DNA from: Planctomycetaceae bacterium
GTDB taxonomy: Bacteria; Planctomycetota; Planctomycetia; Planctomycetales; Planctomycetaceae
Assembly (NCBI GenBank): GCA_024742875.1
Contig: JANSXP010000069.1
Location: 1 to 37,553 of the forward strand
Length of the DNA: 37,553 nt
Direction of reading: 5' to 3'
In this document: positions 22,026 to 30,040 of the stretch, piece after piece
How the letters are laid out: each line of letters starts with the position of its first letter
How positions within the stretch are numbered: the first letter of the stretch is position 1
Notes under the pieces: generated by a model
Told to the model about the DNA's origin: nothing
What the model saw: only the letters and a program-made list of their open reading frames with translations
Databases searched by the model: none
Program-made: the position numbers and the translations under genes

Positions 22026-24251
22026 TTACGGAGAACCGTTCGGTGTACCCCAAACGACCAGCCGAGCGGGGCATGCCAGGTCTGCGGACGGCTGTTCTGT
22101 GAGATCCTCCAGCAACCGACGAACCTCGGCCGCACGCTGGGCCACGTCAGCCTGTTCGTCGGCCTCCAGAGCAGACAGCAGCGGCATCCGCTCCGGACTG
22201 GGAACGTTCAGAATACAGGTCAGTGCCGATAGTCGGAACCGGCTGTCCTCGCAGCGGGCGAAGGCGGTCACCAGAGCATCTTCCGCCTGATAATACCCCG
22301 TGTTGTCCAGCCGCTCGGCCAGACTGTCGGCACTCCACGTGTCCAGGTAGTTGCGGACGATCAACTCGGCCGCGGCGGGGCAGTCCAGCCGCAGTTGCTG
22401 AGTGAAAAACGCGCGGCGACGATACGCAATGATGTCCTGTTCCGTTTTGTGTATTCGCCGCTCTGTGTCCGTGATGGGAACTTCGGCGACCGCCTGTTTC
22501 ATTGCTTCGAGGATTTCAAACTGGTCCGTGTCCGCAAGTGTCTCCGGCAGCAACCGCAGGCTCTGCGAATTCATGCCCGGCACAAAGTCCCGCACGGCCT
22601 CCACAAACATCTGCGGCGTGGACTCCGGCCACATGGACGCCAGATAGCCAAACCTCAACTGCATGATGCGATACCCCGTCAGTGACTTCTGCTGATCGAC
22701 CAGCCGTCGGTATTCTGGCCAGAACTGCATGGCGGCTGACGGGCCGTCGCTCGGTCCATCGATAAACAGACAGTCCAGATGCGCCGGGGGACAAATGTCA
22801 CCCGACAAAGTGAGCCGCAGACTAAACTCCTGCCACTGCTGCTGCCCATCGTCCAGTGACGCACTCTCAGGCGACAGCTGCAGGCTGTCAGCGGCCAGCT
22901 GCTGAATCATGTCCCGATGCTCCCTGCGCCACTGGCGGCCCGCCGGACTATCAAGCGTCAGTAATTCAGCCAGCCAGCGGTTGATCGTTCGCGAGCCGAA
23001 ACGAGAGGCGTTCTGCGGATCGCGATCGGACAGGGTGCCCTGTTGTCTGACGGAAGCCCGCCAGTCCTGCGCCAGCAAAAACCTGTCGAGGTGACTGCCC
23101 CCCAACTGATGCGCCATCCGCATCGCCACAGTCACGCCCCGCTGTTTTCCCTCGGCGAATCGCAGCAGCAAAGGAGCGATTTCCTGTTCGAGACGATTGA
23201 CGGCATCATCAGAATGCCGGTCCGCTGTCACGGCCGCGTGCCACAGCACAGCCAAAGCCGTATCCACACCGAAGAGCTTTCGGATCTGCCGCGTCCGCAC
23301 ACCTGTACCCGACTGCCAGCGTTCGCGATACGTGGCCAGCAGTCTTTCCCCCCGCAAACGCGCGGCAGATTTGAGTTCCGTGGACAGCCGCCTGATGTCG
23401 ACCAGGCAGGCCAGCAACTCCACAGCTCGCCCCTGATACGAATCCGCGTCGTACCGATACTGCCGCGCAGCGTCTGTGACGCTGAGCAGACGCTGGAGGG
23501 CCTGCTCGGGCGAAAGACGCTCATCAATCTGCCACAGATACCGCACGACCGCGTCCTGCAATTCGGCCAGCCGTGGTTCGTCCGTCATTTCCCGCTCCAG
23601 ACGCACCCAGCCACGATCGCCATAGGAAGCAAACGCCTCGCACCAGGCTTCGTCCACCTGGTAGTCCGCCAATCGAGCCTGAGCGATCAAACGCCCCATG
23701 TTTCGCTGCCACTGCGGCAGGATCACATTGGCGATCACGGAAATGTCCCGTTCTCCGTCAGGAGCCACTTCCGGGCCGACATCTGTCAGGGCAGCTTCTC
23801 CCGCAATGCGAAACTCCAGATAGACATCCTGCAAACCCTGGATGGACGGATTTTCCACCCGTCCAAACCACATTCGGGCAGACCGGCGCAGGGAAACATT
23901 GTCGTAGTGCTCAAAGCGATCATCGTGAGTCTGCCAGGTCCCCGGAGCCGAAGCCACGATTTGGTCCTGATACTCCTGGCGCCGCCGTGCTGCATCCATC
24001 ACCTGCTGCAGCGTCAGATCAACAGGCGTGATCCCCAAAGAAACACCGTCGGCCAGCACCTCCACGTCACGTGGCTGACCGACAACCTCAATCCGCACGC
24101 GTTGCGGACCACCTTCCGACTCGGGCCGCTTCCTGGCAGTGGCGGTCACCCCGTGTCCACTGCCCAGCTGATGGACGGCCCGAAGCATGGCCAGCACCAC
24201 CACTACTACGGTGACCACAGCAACAATGCGCGCGGTGCGGGCGGGGGTCAT
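22026..24251 (-). CDS. Large membrane-anchored hypothetical protein with PEGA-like N-terminal segment
   Basis: About 741 residues from ATG 24251, which has AGGAG at 6-7 bases. The frame is open 85 codons further but that part overlaps the rrf2 promoter region and is not conserved-looking. Residues 8-24 form a single strongly hydrophobic segment (IVAVVTVVVVVLAML), so the bulk is probably outside the cytoplasm. A segment VEVLADGVSLGITPVDLTL near residues 64-82 resembles a PEGA repeat. The rest is rich in Arg, Glu and Leu and looks helical, with no catalytic motif that I recognise. Tryptophan-containing WYRERW/W-type helices suggest a helical repeat scaffold. Function unknown. Confidence 0.75.
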   Translation of the reverse strand: MTPARTARIVAVVTVVVVVLAMLRAVHQLGSGHGVTATARKRPESEGGPQRVRIEVVGQPRDVEVLADGVSLGITPVDLTLQQVMDAARRRQEYQDQIVASAPGTWQTHDDRFEHYDNVSLRRSARMWFGRVENPSIQGLQDVYLEFRIAGEAALTDVGPEVAPDGERDISVIANVILPQWQRNMGRLIAQARLADYQVDEAWCEAFASYGDRGWVRLEREMTDEPRLAELQDAVVRYLWQIDERLSPEQALQRLLSVTDAARQYRYDADSYQGRAVELLACLVDIRRLSTELKSAARLRGERLLATYRERWQSGTGVRTRQIRKLFGVDTALAVLWHAAVTADRHSDDAVNRLEQEIAPLLLRFAEGKQRGVTVAMRMAHQLGGSHLDRFLLAQDWRASVRQQGTLSDRDPQNASRFGSRTINRWLAELLTLDSPAGRQWRREHRDMIQQLAADSLQLSPESASLDDGQQQWQEFSLRLTLSGDICPPAHLDCLFIDGPSDGPSAAMQFWPEYRRLVDQQKSLTGYRIMQLRFGYLASMWPESTPQMFVEAVRDFVPGMNSQSLRLLPETLADTDQFEILEAMKQAVAEVPITDTERRIHKTEQDIIAYRRRAFFTQQLRLDCPAAAELIVRNYLDTWSADSLAERLDNTGYYQAEDALVTAFARCEDSRFRLSALTCILNVPSPERMPLLSALEADEQADVAQRAAEVRRLLEDLTEQPSADLACPARLVVWGTPNGSP

Positions 24252-24461
24252 CGATCGCTCCTGCTTCGGATGGGACGGGGTTGCCTTATGGCTTAGTGAT
24301 GATCGTACCGTGAGACTTCCGGCGGGACAATCTGTGACAAAGGGAAGGGACTGTGGATGCCGAAAGGCCCCACGCTCACGTCCGCCGCGGCCATCGGGCG
24401 ATTTGGCGTTTTTTTGGCAATTGGCTGTAAGTCGACTGTGACCGCCGTCGTCACCCGCCCG

Positions 24462-24491
24462 TTGACACGCCTTTCGCAGCAGGAGTACACT
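24462..24491 (+). promoter_or_regulatory. Sigma70-type promoter of the rrf2 gene
   Basis: TTGACA at 24462-24467, an 18-base spacer, then TACACT at 24486-24491. The operator dyad starts 5 bases after the -10, at the expected transcription start, so a bound repressor would block initiation. Confidence 0.7.
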
Positions 24492-24495
24492 CAAA

Positions 24496-24518
24496 TGTAA
24501 CACCAAACGTTTCTGTTA
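24496..24518 (+). promoter_or_regulatory. Putative Rrf2 operator 1 (upstream of rrf2)
   Basis: A 23-base element with TAAC and GTTA half-sites separated by 13 bases and an AAACGTTT core, ending 10 bases before the rrf2 ATG. It matches operator 2 at 16 of 23 positions with the same spacing. Confidence 0.7.
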
Positions 24519-24528
24519 GGCGATTCCC

Positions 24529-24972
24529 ATGCGAAAGAGCACGCGATTTGCGGCGGCCGTCCACATTCTCACCATGCTGGCGGCTATCGAGGAAGACTAT
24601 CTCAGCTCGGATGTGATCGCCCGCAGCATGAACACCAATCGAGTGGTTGTACGGCGTCTGATCGCTTCGCTCGCTCAGGCGGGATTCGTCTCCTCGCAGG
24701 CCGGTGTGCTGGGTGGAGCACGACTGGACGTTGATCCGTCGAGCATCACGCTGCTGGACGTTTATCGCGCGGTCGAAGACGAGGGCCTGTTCAAATTTCA
24801 CGCCCCTCATCCGTTGTGCGGTGTGGGCGAACTGGTGCTGACAGACCTGCAGAAAGCCATCACCAAAGCGGAATCCGCCTTCGAGAAACAACTGGCCGCC
24901 ACACCACTGGCGTCGGTCGCCGATCGCGGGATACGAAAGATGAAACAGTACATTCGCCAGGGCAAAGTGTGA
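24529..24972 (+). CDS. Rrf2-family transcriptional regulator, single-cysteine type
   Basis: A 147-residue Rrf2 protein. The winged helix covers about residues 1-65 (RFAAAVHILTMLA, SSDVIARSMNTNRVVVRRLI, and the GGARL wing). ITLLDVYRAVEDEGLF leads to the sensor region, which contains only one cysteine, C97 in HPLCGVGEL. Iron-sulfur Rrf2 proteins such as IscR have three cysteines, so this one more likely senses by cysteine modification or a small ligand, as in the YwnA-like branch. A strong promoter and an operator overlap its start region, which implies autorepression. A second operator precedes the following amidohydrolase gene, its probable target. Confidence 0.92.
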   Translation: MRKSTRFAAAVHILTMLAAIEEDYLSSDVIARSMNTNRVVVRRLIASLAQAGFVSSQAGVLGGARLDVDPSSITLLDVYRAVEDEGLFKFHAPHPLCGVGELVLTDLQKAITKAESAFEKQLAATPLASVADRGIRKMKQYIRQGKV

Positions 24973-24990
24973 CCCTGCGTTTTTTTGCCC
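24958..24990 (+). terminator. Weak intrinsic terminator at the end of rrf2, with a competing hairpin
   Basis: A 5-bp stem CAGGG (24958-24962) with CCCTG (24973-24977) is followed by CG and seven T (24980-24986). An alternative 7-bp stem pairs GGGCAAA (24960-24966) with TTTGCCC (24984-24990) and would bury the T-tract. The two cannot form together. Confidence 0.5.
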
Positions 24991-24995
24991 ACAAC

Positions 24996-25018
24996 TGTAA
25001 CAATACTTGTTTTAGTTA
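24996..25018 (+). promoter_or_regulatory. Putative Rrf2 operator 2 (upstream of the amidohydrolase)
   Basis: TGTAACA...GTTTTAGTTA: TAAC and GTTA half-sites 13 bases apart, as in operator 1. It ends 27 bases before the TTG start of the amidohydrolase gene. Confidence 0.68.
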
Positions 25019-25045
25019 TCAAAATCACCAACCCGGGAGCAGACC

Positions 25046-26134
25046 TTGAAGACGCTCACCCCCACCGCCGCCAACCGCCTGTCACTGGATTACGCAGACG
25101 AGGCATTCCTGATGCCGCAGCTGCCTTACCCCATCATTGACGTGCACTCCCATCTGAGCGGGCAGCGCGCCGCCGAAATCTACAAAGACGTGGCCGAACG
25201 CTTTGGCATTCGCCTGACGTACTCCATGACCGGACCGGAGAGCGCGCCGGCGGTGAAGCGTGTGCTGGGTGACGCGGTGCGGTTCATTGTCACGCCCGAC
25301 TTTCGTGCCACCGACATCCGCCATGCCCTCACCGACGGCTTTCGCGACCGCATCTTCCGACTGCACAAACTGGGGGCCCGCATGGTGAAGTTCTGGGCGG
25401 CTCCTCGCGGCATCGACATCGGAGAAAACGGGGGCGATGCTGACGCCATGCGGATCGACTCGCCGTACTACCTGGACATGATGCAGTTCACACAGGACAG
25501 CGGCCTGATGGCGATGGTCCACCTTGCCGATCCGGATACGTGGTTTGCGACCAAATACAAAGACCAGGCTCGCTATGGAGCCAAACAGGAACACTACGAC
25601 CGCTTTGAACGCGTGCTGGATCGGTTTTCGATGCCGTTTATCGTGGCTCATTTTGGCGGCAGCCCGGAAGATCTGAGTCGACTCGACGGCCTGCTGCAGC
25701 GGCACGACAACCTGTATCTGGATACCAGCGCGGCCAAGTGGATGATTCGCGAACTCAGTCGCCATTCGCACCAGCAGATTCAGACCTTCTTCACACGCTG
25801 GCGGGGTCGCCTGTTGTTTGGCTCGGACATCGTGGTGGCCGAAGCGCATCTGAGCAGCGAGGGAGCCGACGAAGAAATGGCGTCCAAAGCGGCCAGCGAA
25901 CAGGACGCCTTTGATCTGTATGCGTCTCGCTACTGGGCGCTGCGAACAATGTACGAAACCAACTACGACGGCGAGTCGCCCATCGCCGACCCCGATCTGG
26001 CGATGGTGGCTCCCGAGCACCACATGCCGATGGATGCTCCGCGGCTGAAGGGCCGTACCCTGGATGCTGCCACCTTAAAGTCTCTCTACCACGACGCTGC
26101 CGTCGAACTGCTCAGTCCCTGGTACGAGTCATAG
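25046..26134 (+). CDS. Metal-dependent amidohydrolase (TIM-barrel, Amidohydro_2-like)
   Basis: A 362-residue cytoplasmic TIM-barrel hydrolase. Expected metal and catalytic residues are present: H34 and H36 in IIDVHSHLSG, H159 in MAMVHLAD, H202 in IVAHFGG and D261 in LLFGSDIVV. This pattern fits the ACMSD/2-pyrone dicarboxylate lactonase/Amidohydro_2 group, which performs hydrolysis or decarboxylation of small acids. The start is TTG 25046 with GGGAG 6-7 bases upstream; the first ATG (25112) lacks a ribosome-binding site and would remove the N-terminal strand. A rare start may keep expression low. The gene follows rrf2 and has its own copy of the rrf2 operator. The substrate is unknown. Confidence 0.85.
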   Translation: MKTLTPTAANRLSLDYADEAFLMPQLPYPIIDVHSHLSGQRAAEIYKDVAERFGIRLTYSMTGPESAPAVKRVLGDAVRFIVTPDFRATDIRHALTDGFRDRIFRLHKLGARMVKFWAAPRGIDIGENGGDADAMRIDSPYYLDMMQFTQDSGLMAMVHLADPDTWFATKYKDQARYGAKQEHYDRFERVLDRFSMPFIVAHFGGSPEDLSRLDGLLQRHDNLYLDTSAAKWMIRELSRHSHQQIQTFFTRWRGRLLFGSDIVVAEAHLSSEGADEEMASKAASEQDAFDLYASRYWALRTMYETNYDGESPIADPDLAMVAPEHHMPMDAPRLKGRTLDAATLKSLYHDAAVELLSPWYES

Positions 26135-26237
26135 CGGGCACTGTTGCCTGACGTGCTCGGCGTGTTCGATCTGCCCGCTGTGGGCGTTCATCTGTTTACT
26201 CTGTTTGTTTGATTAGTCTCTGTTGCGAAAGTCCATC

Positions 26238-26729
26238 ATGTCACAGTCTGCCGCCGCCATTCTTCGCCTGCTGTCCGGACGCATCGAAAGCGTCGTTGCT
26301 GAAATCAGCGACGAGGATTTTGAAAAACGCCCTGGCGCGAATCTCAATCCGCCCGTCTGGCTGCTGGGTCACCTGGCCGTCAGTATCGACGCGGTCTCCA
26401 AATTCGCCGGCGCGCCCTATCACCTCAGCGATGAGTGGCACTCCAGTTTCAACGCGCATTCCACGCCGTTTGAGAACGAAACGCCCTACCCCTCGAAGGC
26501 CGAAATTCTTGCCGCCTACAAGGAAGTGGTCGACCGTTCGATCAACCTGATGGACAACATGACGGCCGATCAGCTGGCGGCAGCGCATGGTCTGGAAGGC
26601 CTGGCGAACACACCCGTGAAAAGCACAGAAGACATGGTGACATTGCTGCTGACGGGGCACATCGGCTGGCACCTGGGACACCTGGAATGGGCCGCCAGGC
26701 TGCTCAACGGAGTGCCGGCAGCCGCCTGA
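26238..26729 (+). CDS. DinB/YfiT-fold protein
   Basis: A 163-residue four-helix-bundle protein. The three metal-binding histidines of the DinB superfamily are visible: H45 in VWLLGHLA, H141 and H145 in TGHIGWHLGHLEWA. Members include thiol-dependent S-transferases that use bacillithiol or mycothiol, and isomerases; many remain uncharacterised. It lies 103 bases after the amidohydrolase on the same strand. The first codon of the frame (TTG 26223) is 15 bases upstream, but ATG 26238 is preferred; neither has a strong ribosome-binding site. A role in thiol conjugation is suggested by the BshC-like gene next door, but this is inference. Confidence 0.85.
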   Translation: MSQSAAAILRLLSGRIESVVAEISDEDFEKRPGANLNPPVWLLGHLAVSIDAVSKFAGAPYHLSDEWHSSFNAHSTPFENETPYPSKAEILAAYKEVVDRSINLMDNMTADQLAAAHGLEGLANTPVKSTEDMVTLLLTGHIGWHLGHLEWAARLLNGVPAAA

Positions 26730-26841
26730 TGGTCGGCCGTCGTTCCTGTGCGGCTGATGACCTGTTTTCTCCAATGCCCGACCCGGTCAGCCTGACTGTC
26801 GCTGAGCCAGTCAGACTGCACCGGGTCGCAGGAGCATTCCC

Positions 26842-28395
26842 ATGATGACATCCCCCCGCCCCGCCGCGTCACCCTCGCCGACAAGCGAACAACTGATCGC
26901 ACGCCCGCCCTTTGCCGACTGGAGTCACAGGCTGCGGGACCAGTCAGCGCACCGACCGCGGATCGCCTCCACGCTGGCGGACGGACGACTGTGCCAGCTT
27001 CGCTCGCAGGTGTTGTCTGCTGCCGCCGCGTACACGGACGAACTCGCTCAGTTGTCGGCGGATGTCGGTCTGGGGAGCGGCAGTCTGGCTGACTCTGTCG
27101 TGGGGACGTGCGACGCGCCCATCGCCGCGACCGGCCATCAGCCCATCGTCTTTCATCCGGGCCTTCTGGCCAAGAACCAACTGCTGCAGAAGTTACTGCA
27201 GACGGCTCCCGCCGCATCAGCCGCCCCGGAGCCGTCCCCGTCTCTGGCCCCCGCCGGTCACCAGGCCGGCAGTGGTCTGATGATTCAGATCGACACCGAC
27301 GCAGGGGCCGCCGGCACGATCCGGTTCCCTGAGGCCCAGTCAAAGCTGCAGGTCACGTCACGGGATATCAGCACAGGCTCTGATCTGTTTCTCAGTCAGC
27401 GCATCCTGCCGGAAGACCGTGTGGCCGACCTTGCCCAGGAAGTGGTGTCTTCGCTGGAAACGTTTGGCTTTGCCGACGCGGCCGAACGCACCAGCGTGGT
27501 GATGGACCAGTACACGAGGCTGGCCGGGCAGTCGGCCGTAGCGGCAAACGCGATCGTGCGTCGGTTGTGGCAGACAGACGCCACCTATCTGGAACTGCCC
27601 TTCTCGCGTCTTTGTCAGCTGTCGGAACTGCAAGCTGTCTTTCGCGAGTGGATCTACGACGCCAGCCGTCTGCACCGCGCCTACAACACGGCGCTGCAGC
27701 GGCATCGTCTCGCACACGGCATCACCAACGCAGCCAACCCCTTCCCCGATCTTGCCAGCACGGGCCGCTCTGTGGAATTGCCCTTTTGGGTTGTATCGGC
27801 CGATGGCCGCCAGCGGGAAACACTCGTCGTCAATCCCGCAGAGCCTCTGTCCGCGATTGGAGACACCGACCTGATTGTGCCCCGAGGCATGCTGATCTCC
27901 ACCGTGCTGCGTCTGTTCGTCAGCGACCTGTTTATTCATGGCACAGGCGGAGAACACTACGACGTCTGCACAGAGCGGTTTGTGGCCGACTGGCTGGACG
28001 TCGACCTTCCCGAATCCGTCACCGCCACGGCCACACGCTATCTGTTTGCCGATGAAGTGCGACAGCTGGAAGAAGTGTCGCTTCGTCGACAGACGGTGCA
28101 CAACAGCCAGCACCGGTTTCGCACCCACGTCGAACACGGCCGTTTTCCTCTGGCATGGCAGCCGCTGGCGAAACGTCTGCTCACCGAACGCGAAACGGCC
28201 GTCGCGGAACTCAACGCTGCGCGAGCCGGCGGTCGTTCGGCAATGGATATTCATCGCCATCTGAAAGCGGTCCGGCGGAAGATTGAGACGCTGGCCCACG
28301 CGGCCTTTGCCCACGGCAGTGATCTGCGACTGCCATCGCCAGTTGAGACGGCCGTGCTGCAGGAACGCCGCTTTCCGTTCTTCTTCTTCGATTAG
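26842..28395 (+). CDS. BshC-like protein (distant relative of bacillithiol cysteine-adding enzyme)
   Basis: A 517-residue protein starting at ATG 26842 with AGGAG at 26830-26834. Residues about 93-113 read ATGHQPIVFHPGLLAKNQLL, which aligns with the GQQAG-L-TGPLYT nucleotide-loop region of BshC. Later, DLIVPRGMLISTVLRLFVSD followed by LFIHGTGGEHYDVCTERF resembles the BshC TRPLMQEFLLPVLAFIGGPGE block. The IAGEDHDF motif of true BshC is not recognisable; its place holds IQIDTDAGA. Length is similar to BshC (about 540). A predicted coiled coil lies near residues 440-490. I call it BshC-like by fold; whether it makes bacillithiol or another product is unknown. bshA and bshB are not in the window. 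Confidence 0.6.
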   Translation: MMTSPRPAASPSPTSEQLIARPPFADWSHRLRDQSAHRPRIASTLADGRLCQLRSQVLSAAAAYTDELAQLSADVGLGSGSLADSVVGTCDAPIAATGHQPIVFHPGLLAKNQLLQKLLQTAPAASAAPEPSPSLAPAGHQAGSGLMIQIDTDAGAAGTIRFPEAQSKLQVTSRDISTGSDLFLSQRILPEDRVADLAQEVVSSLETFGFADAAERTSVVMDQYTRLAGQSAVAANAIVRRLWQTDATYLELPFSRLCQLSELQAVFREWIYDASRLHRAYNTALQRHRLAHGITNAANPFPDLASTGRSVELPFWVVSADGRQRETLVVNPAEPLSAIGDTDLIVPRGMLISTVLRLFVSDLFIHGTGGEHYDVCTERFVADWLDVDLPESVTATATRYLFADEVRQLEEVSLRRQTVHNSQHRFRTHVEHGRFPLAWQPLAKRLLTERETAVAELNAARAGGRSAMDIHRHLKAVRRKIETLAHAAFAHGSDLRLPSPVETAVLQERRFPFFFFD

Positions 28396-28738
28396 CGGCG
28401 CCGCAGCAGCGACATTCCTGCCGCATCAAAGAAGCAGACGCGACGCATCAGCGACGCATTCGTCCAACGTTCGAGCGGCTGGAGCGTCACGCGAATCTGC
28501 AAAGCGCAAAAGAGCGCCGCCTGGGAAAAAGCCATTCCCAGGCGGCACGACCTCCAAAGATGGGTTGCCATCCGGTGAGGACTCAGAACCGGTAACACGC
28601 ACAAGTGCGGTGCTGCGCAACAGCCAAATTCAGAGATCCGAGTTTCTTTGGGAGATGGTCTGACCGAAGTGTATGATCAGCTGAACACCCACAGGTGCCT
28701 TACCACCTGCCACACACAGCATGCAACGGCTGAACGTT
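28396..28738. other. Convergent intergenic region with a strong hairpin
   Basis: These 343 bases lie between two convergent genes. Apart from the 12-bp hairpin at 28516-28546 nothing is recognised. Confidence 0.55.
28516..28546. terminator. 12-bp hairpin, probably a bidirectional terminator
   Basis: GCCGCCTGGGAA (28516-28527) pairs perfectly with TTCCCAGGCGGC (28535-28546) around a 7-base loop. On the minus strand the stem is followed within 4 bases by TTTT. It lies between the BshC-like gene and the oppositely oriented small membrane gene and could serve both. Confidence 0.7.
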
Positions 28739-29077
28739 TTAGACGGGAACGGCTTCCTGACGAGTGGATTTCTCCGTCTCTGCACGTTCGATAAATTCGT
28801 CGAGACCTTCCAGTCCCGTCTCTGCCGCCGCGGTGCCGGCCACAGCTTCGGTCGCACTCCGGTGGTAGCAAAACGCGGCAAATGCGGCGAATCCTGCCGC
28901 CACGCAGGCCACCACATAGGCAGAATTGAAGCCTTCATAATTGTAGGCGTAGGCGATGTCCCACTGGTTGAGAATCCGCAGATCCGACACGGCCTGGACG
29001 GTGGCCGCCCCGTAACCGCACACGGCACCGACAACAAGTCCTGCCACAACATAAAACGATGGGAGAGATCGGTTCAT
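28739..29077 (-). CDS. Small hypothetical membrane protein
   Basis: A 112-residue protein from ATG 29077, with GAGGAC about 8 bases upstream; a start 36 bases earlier is less likely. Residues 7-30 (FYVVAGLVVGAVCGYGAAT) and about 53-72 (AYVVACVAAGFAAFAAFCYH) are hydrophobic, so two membrane passes are likely. The tail is acidic (GLEGLDEFIERAETEKS). Function is not recognised. Its leader contains a minus-strand terminator-like hairpin at 29232-29260. Confidence 0.6.
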   Translation of the reverse strand: MNRSLPSFYVVAGLVVGAVCGYGAATVQAVSDLRILNQWDIAYAYNYEGFNSAYVVACVAAGFAAFAAFCYHRSATEAVAGTAAAETGLEGLDEFIERAETEKSTRQEAVPV

Positions 29078-29231
29078 TTTTGAGTCCTCGGTCTGGTTGA
29101 GATTGCTTGTCAATCGAACCGTAGATCGCCCTCTTTCAACCGAGTCAAAATTTCACCCAAAGCAGGGTTACCACCACCTTTCCAATTCCGGAACGAACGA
29201 TTCAGCCAGAACCACCCCAACGCCCCCACGC

Positions 29232-29260
29232 AAAAACCCGCACTGCGATGCTCTTGCGGG
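29232..29260 (-). terminator. Terminator-like hairpin in the leader of the small membrane gene
   Basis: On the minus strand CCCGCA (29255-29260) pairs with TGCGGG (29237-29242) around a 12-base loop, followed by five T (29232-29236). No annotated minus-strand gene ends here. It may end an antisense or small RNA, or act as an attenuator 150 bases before ATG 29077. The rest of the gap 29078-29462 shows nothing else. Confidence 0.55.
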
Positions 29261-29462
29261 GTCGCTGCAGAATCCCAGCCACCGACGTTGTGCTTCCGCT
29301 ATCCTGCGGCAGCCGTGCCAACACGGGAGCGTGATTTTTCCCCGCGCGTCAGCAGATGAACGCATCATTTGACCAGGTTATCGCAACGTCCACGGTGCCA
29401 TGATATCCTCATGGCCCCGGAGCTGTGTGCTCCCGTCCGACAACTGCGTACCTCAAAGTTCC

Positions 29463-29963
29463 ATGATTCTGCTGCGGCTAATTTCACGGATCGCCCTGTG
29501 CGGCGCCATGACATCGGCCGTGGTGGCACAGTACCTGTATGTCTGTGTTCAGCTTCCCGGTATCGCCGTGGTCCTTCAGCCGGCTGGCGTGGAAGCCATG
29601 CTGCTGACAGATTTTCGACTGCCGCTGCACGTGGCGATAGAATCTCGCAGTGTGGAACAGATTTGGCACGAGTCATTTTTCGAGCGCCCGGACCGACTGC
29701 CCAACAGCACGGAATGGGCCGGAGGCTACGTTTCGTGGTACACGGGACGCGGAAATTCCGGCCTCAACCTCGGGTTTCGTCACTGGCTGATCATCGGCGC
29801 ACTGTCGGTCGGGAATCTGATTCTGTGGCGCTTTGGTCGCAGACACAGTGGTCACAGTAACAGTGGTCGCATCCACACGGCGAGGCAGTCGCCGGATGCG
29901 GGTACCAGGGAGACGACAGCGAATCAGACCGAAGTCAGACCGACGTCATCGCGAGAAGAGTGA
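29463..29963 (+). CDS. Hypothetical membrane protein
   Basis: A 166-residue protein if started at ATG 29463, where a hydrophobic N-terminal helix begins (ILLRLISRIALCGAMTSAVV); an ATG 63 bases upstream adds a stretch without coding character. A second membrane segment follows HWLIIGALSVGNLILW (residues about 109-124), after which the tail is polar and basic. The middle part may face the periplasm. No ribosome-binding site is obvious at either start. Not recognised, but codon bias fits the surrounding genes. Confidence 0.5.
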   Translation: MILLRLISRIALCGAMTSAVVAQYLYVCVQLPGIAVVLQPAGVEAMLLTDFRLPLHVAIESRSVEQIWHESFFERPDRLPNSTEWAGGYVSWYTGRGNSGLNLGFRHWLIIGALSVGNLILWRFGRRHSGHSNSGRIHTARQSPDAGTRETTANQTEVRPTSSREE

Positions 29964-30040
29964 CGCCCGAGCCATTGGCCAAACACGGTCCGCCAAACAC
30001 GGCGAGCCAAACGGCCCGTCACACGCCTGCCACCAGCAGA

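Noticed and set aside
23043-24296. Plus-strand open frame of 417 codons
   Set aside because: Antisense to the large hypothetical gene; the minus frame has a ribosome-binding site and a membrane anchor, the plus frame has neither.
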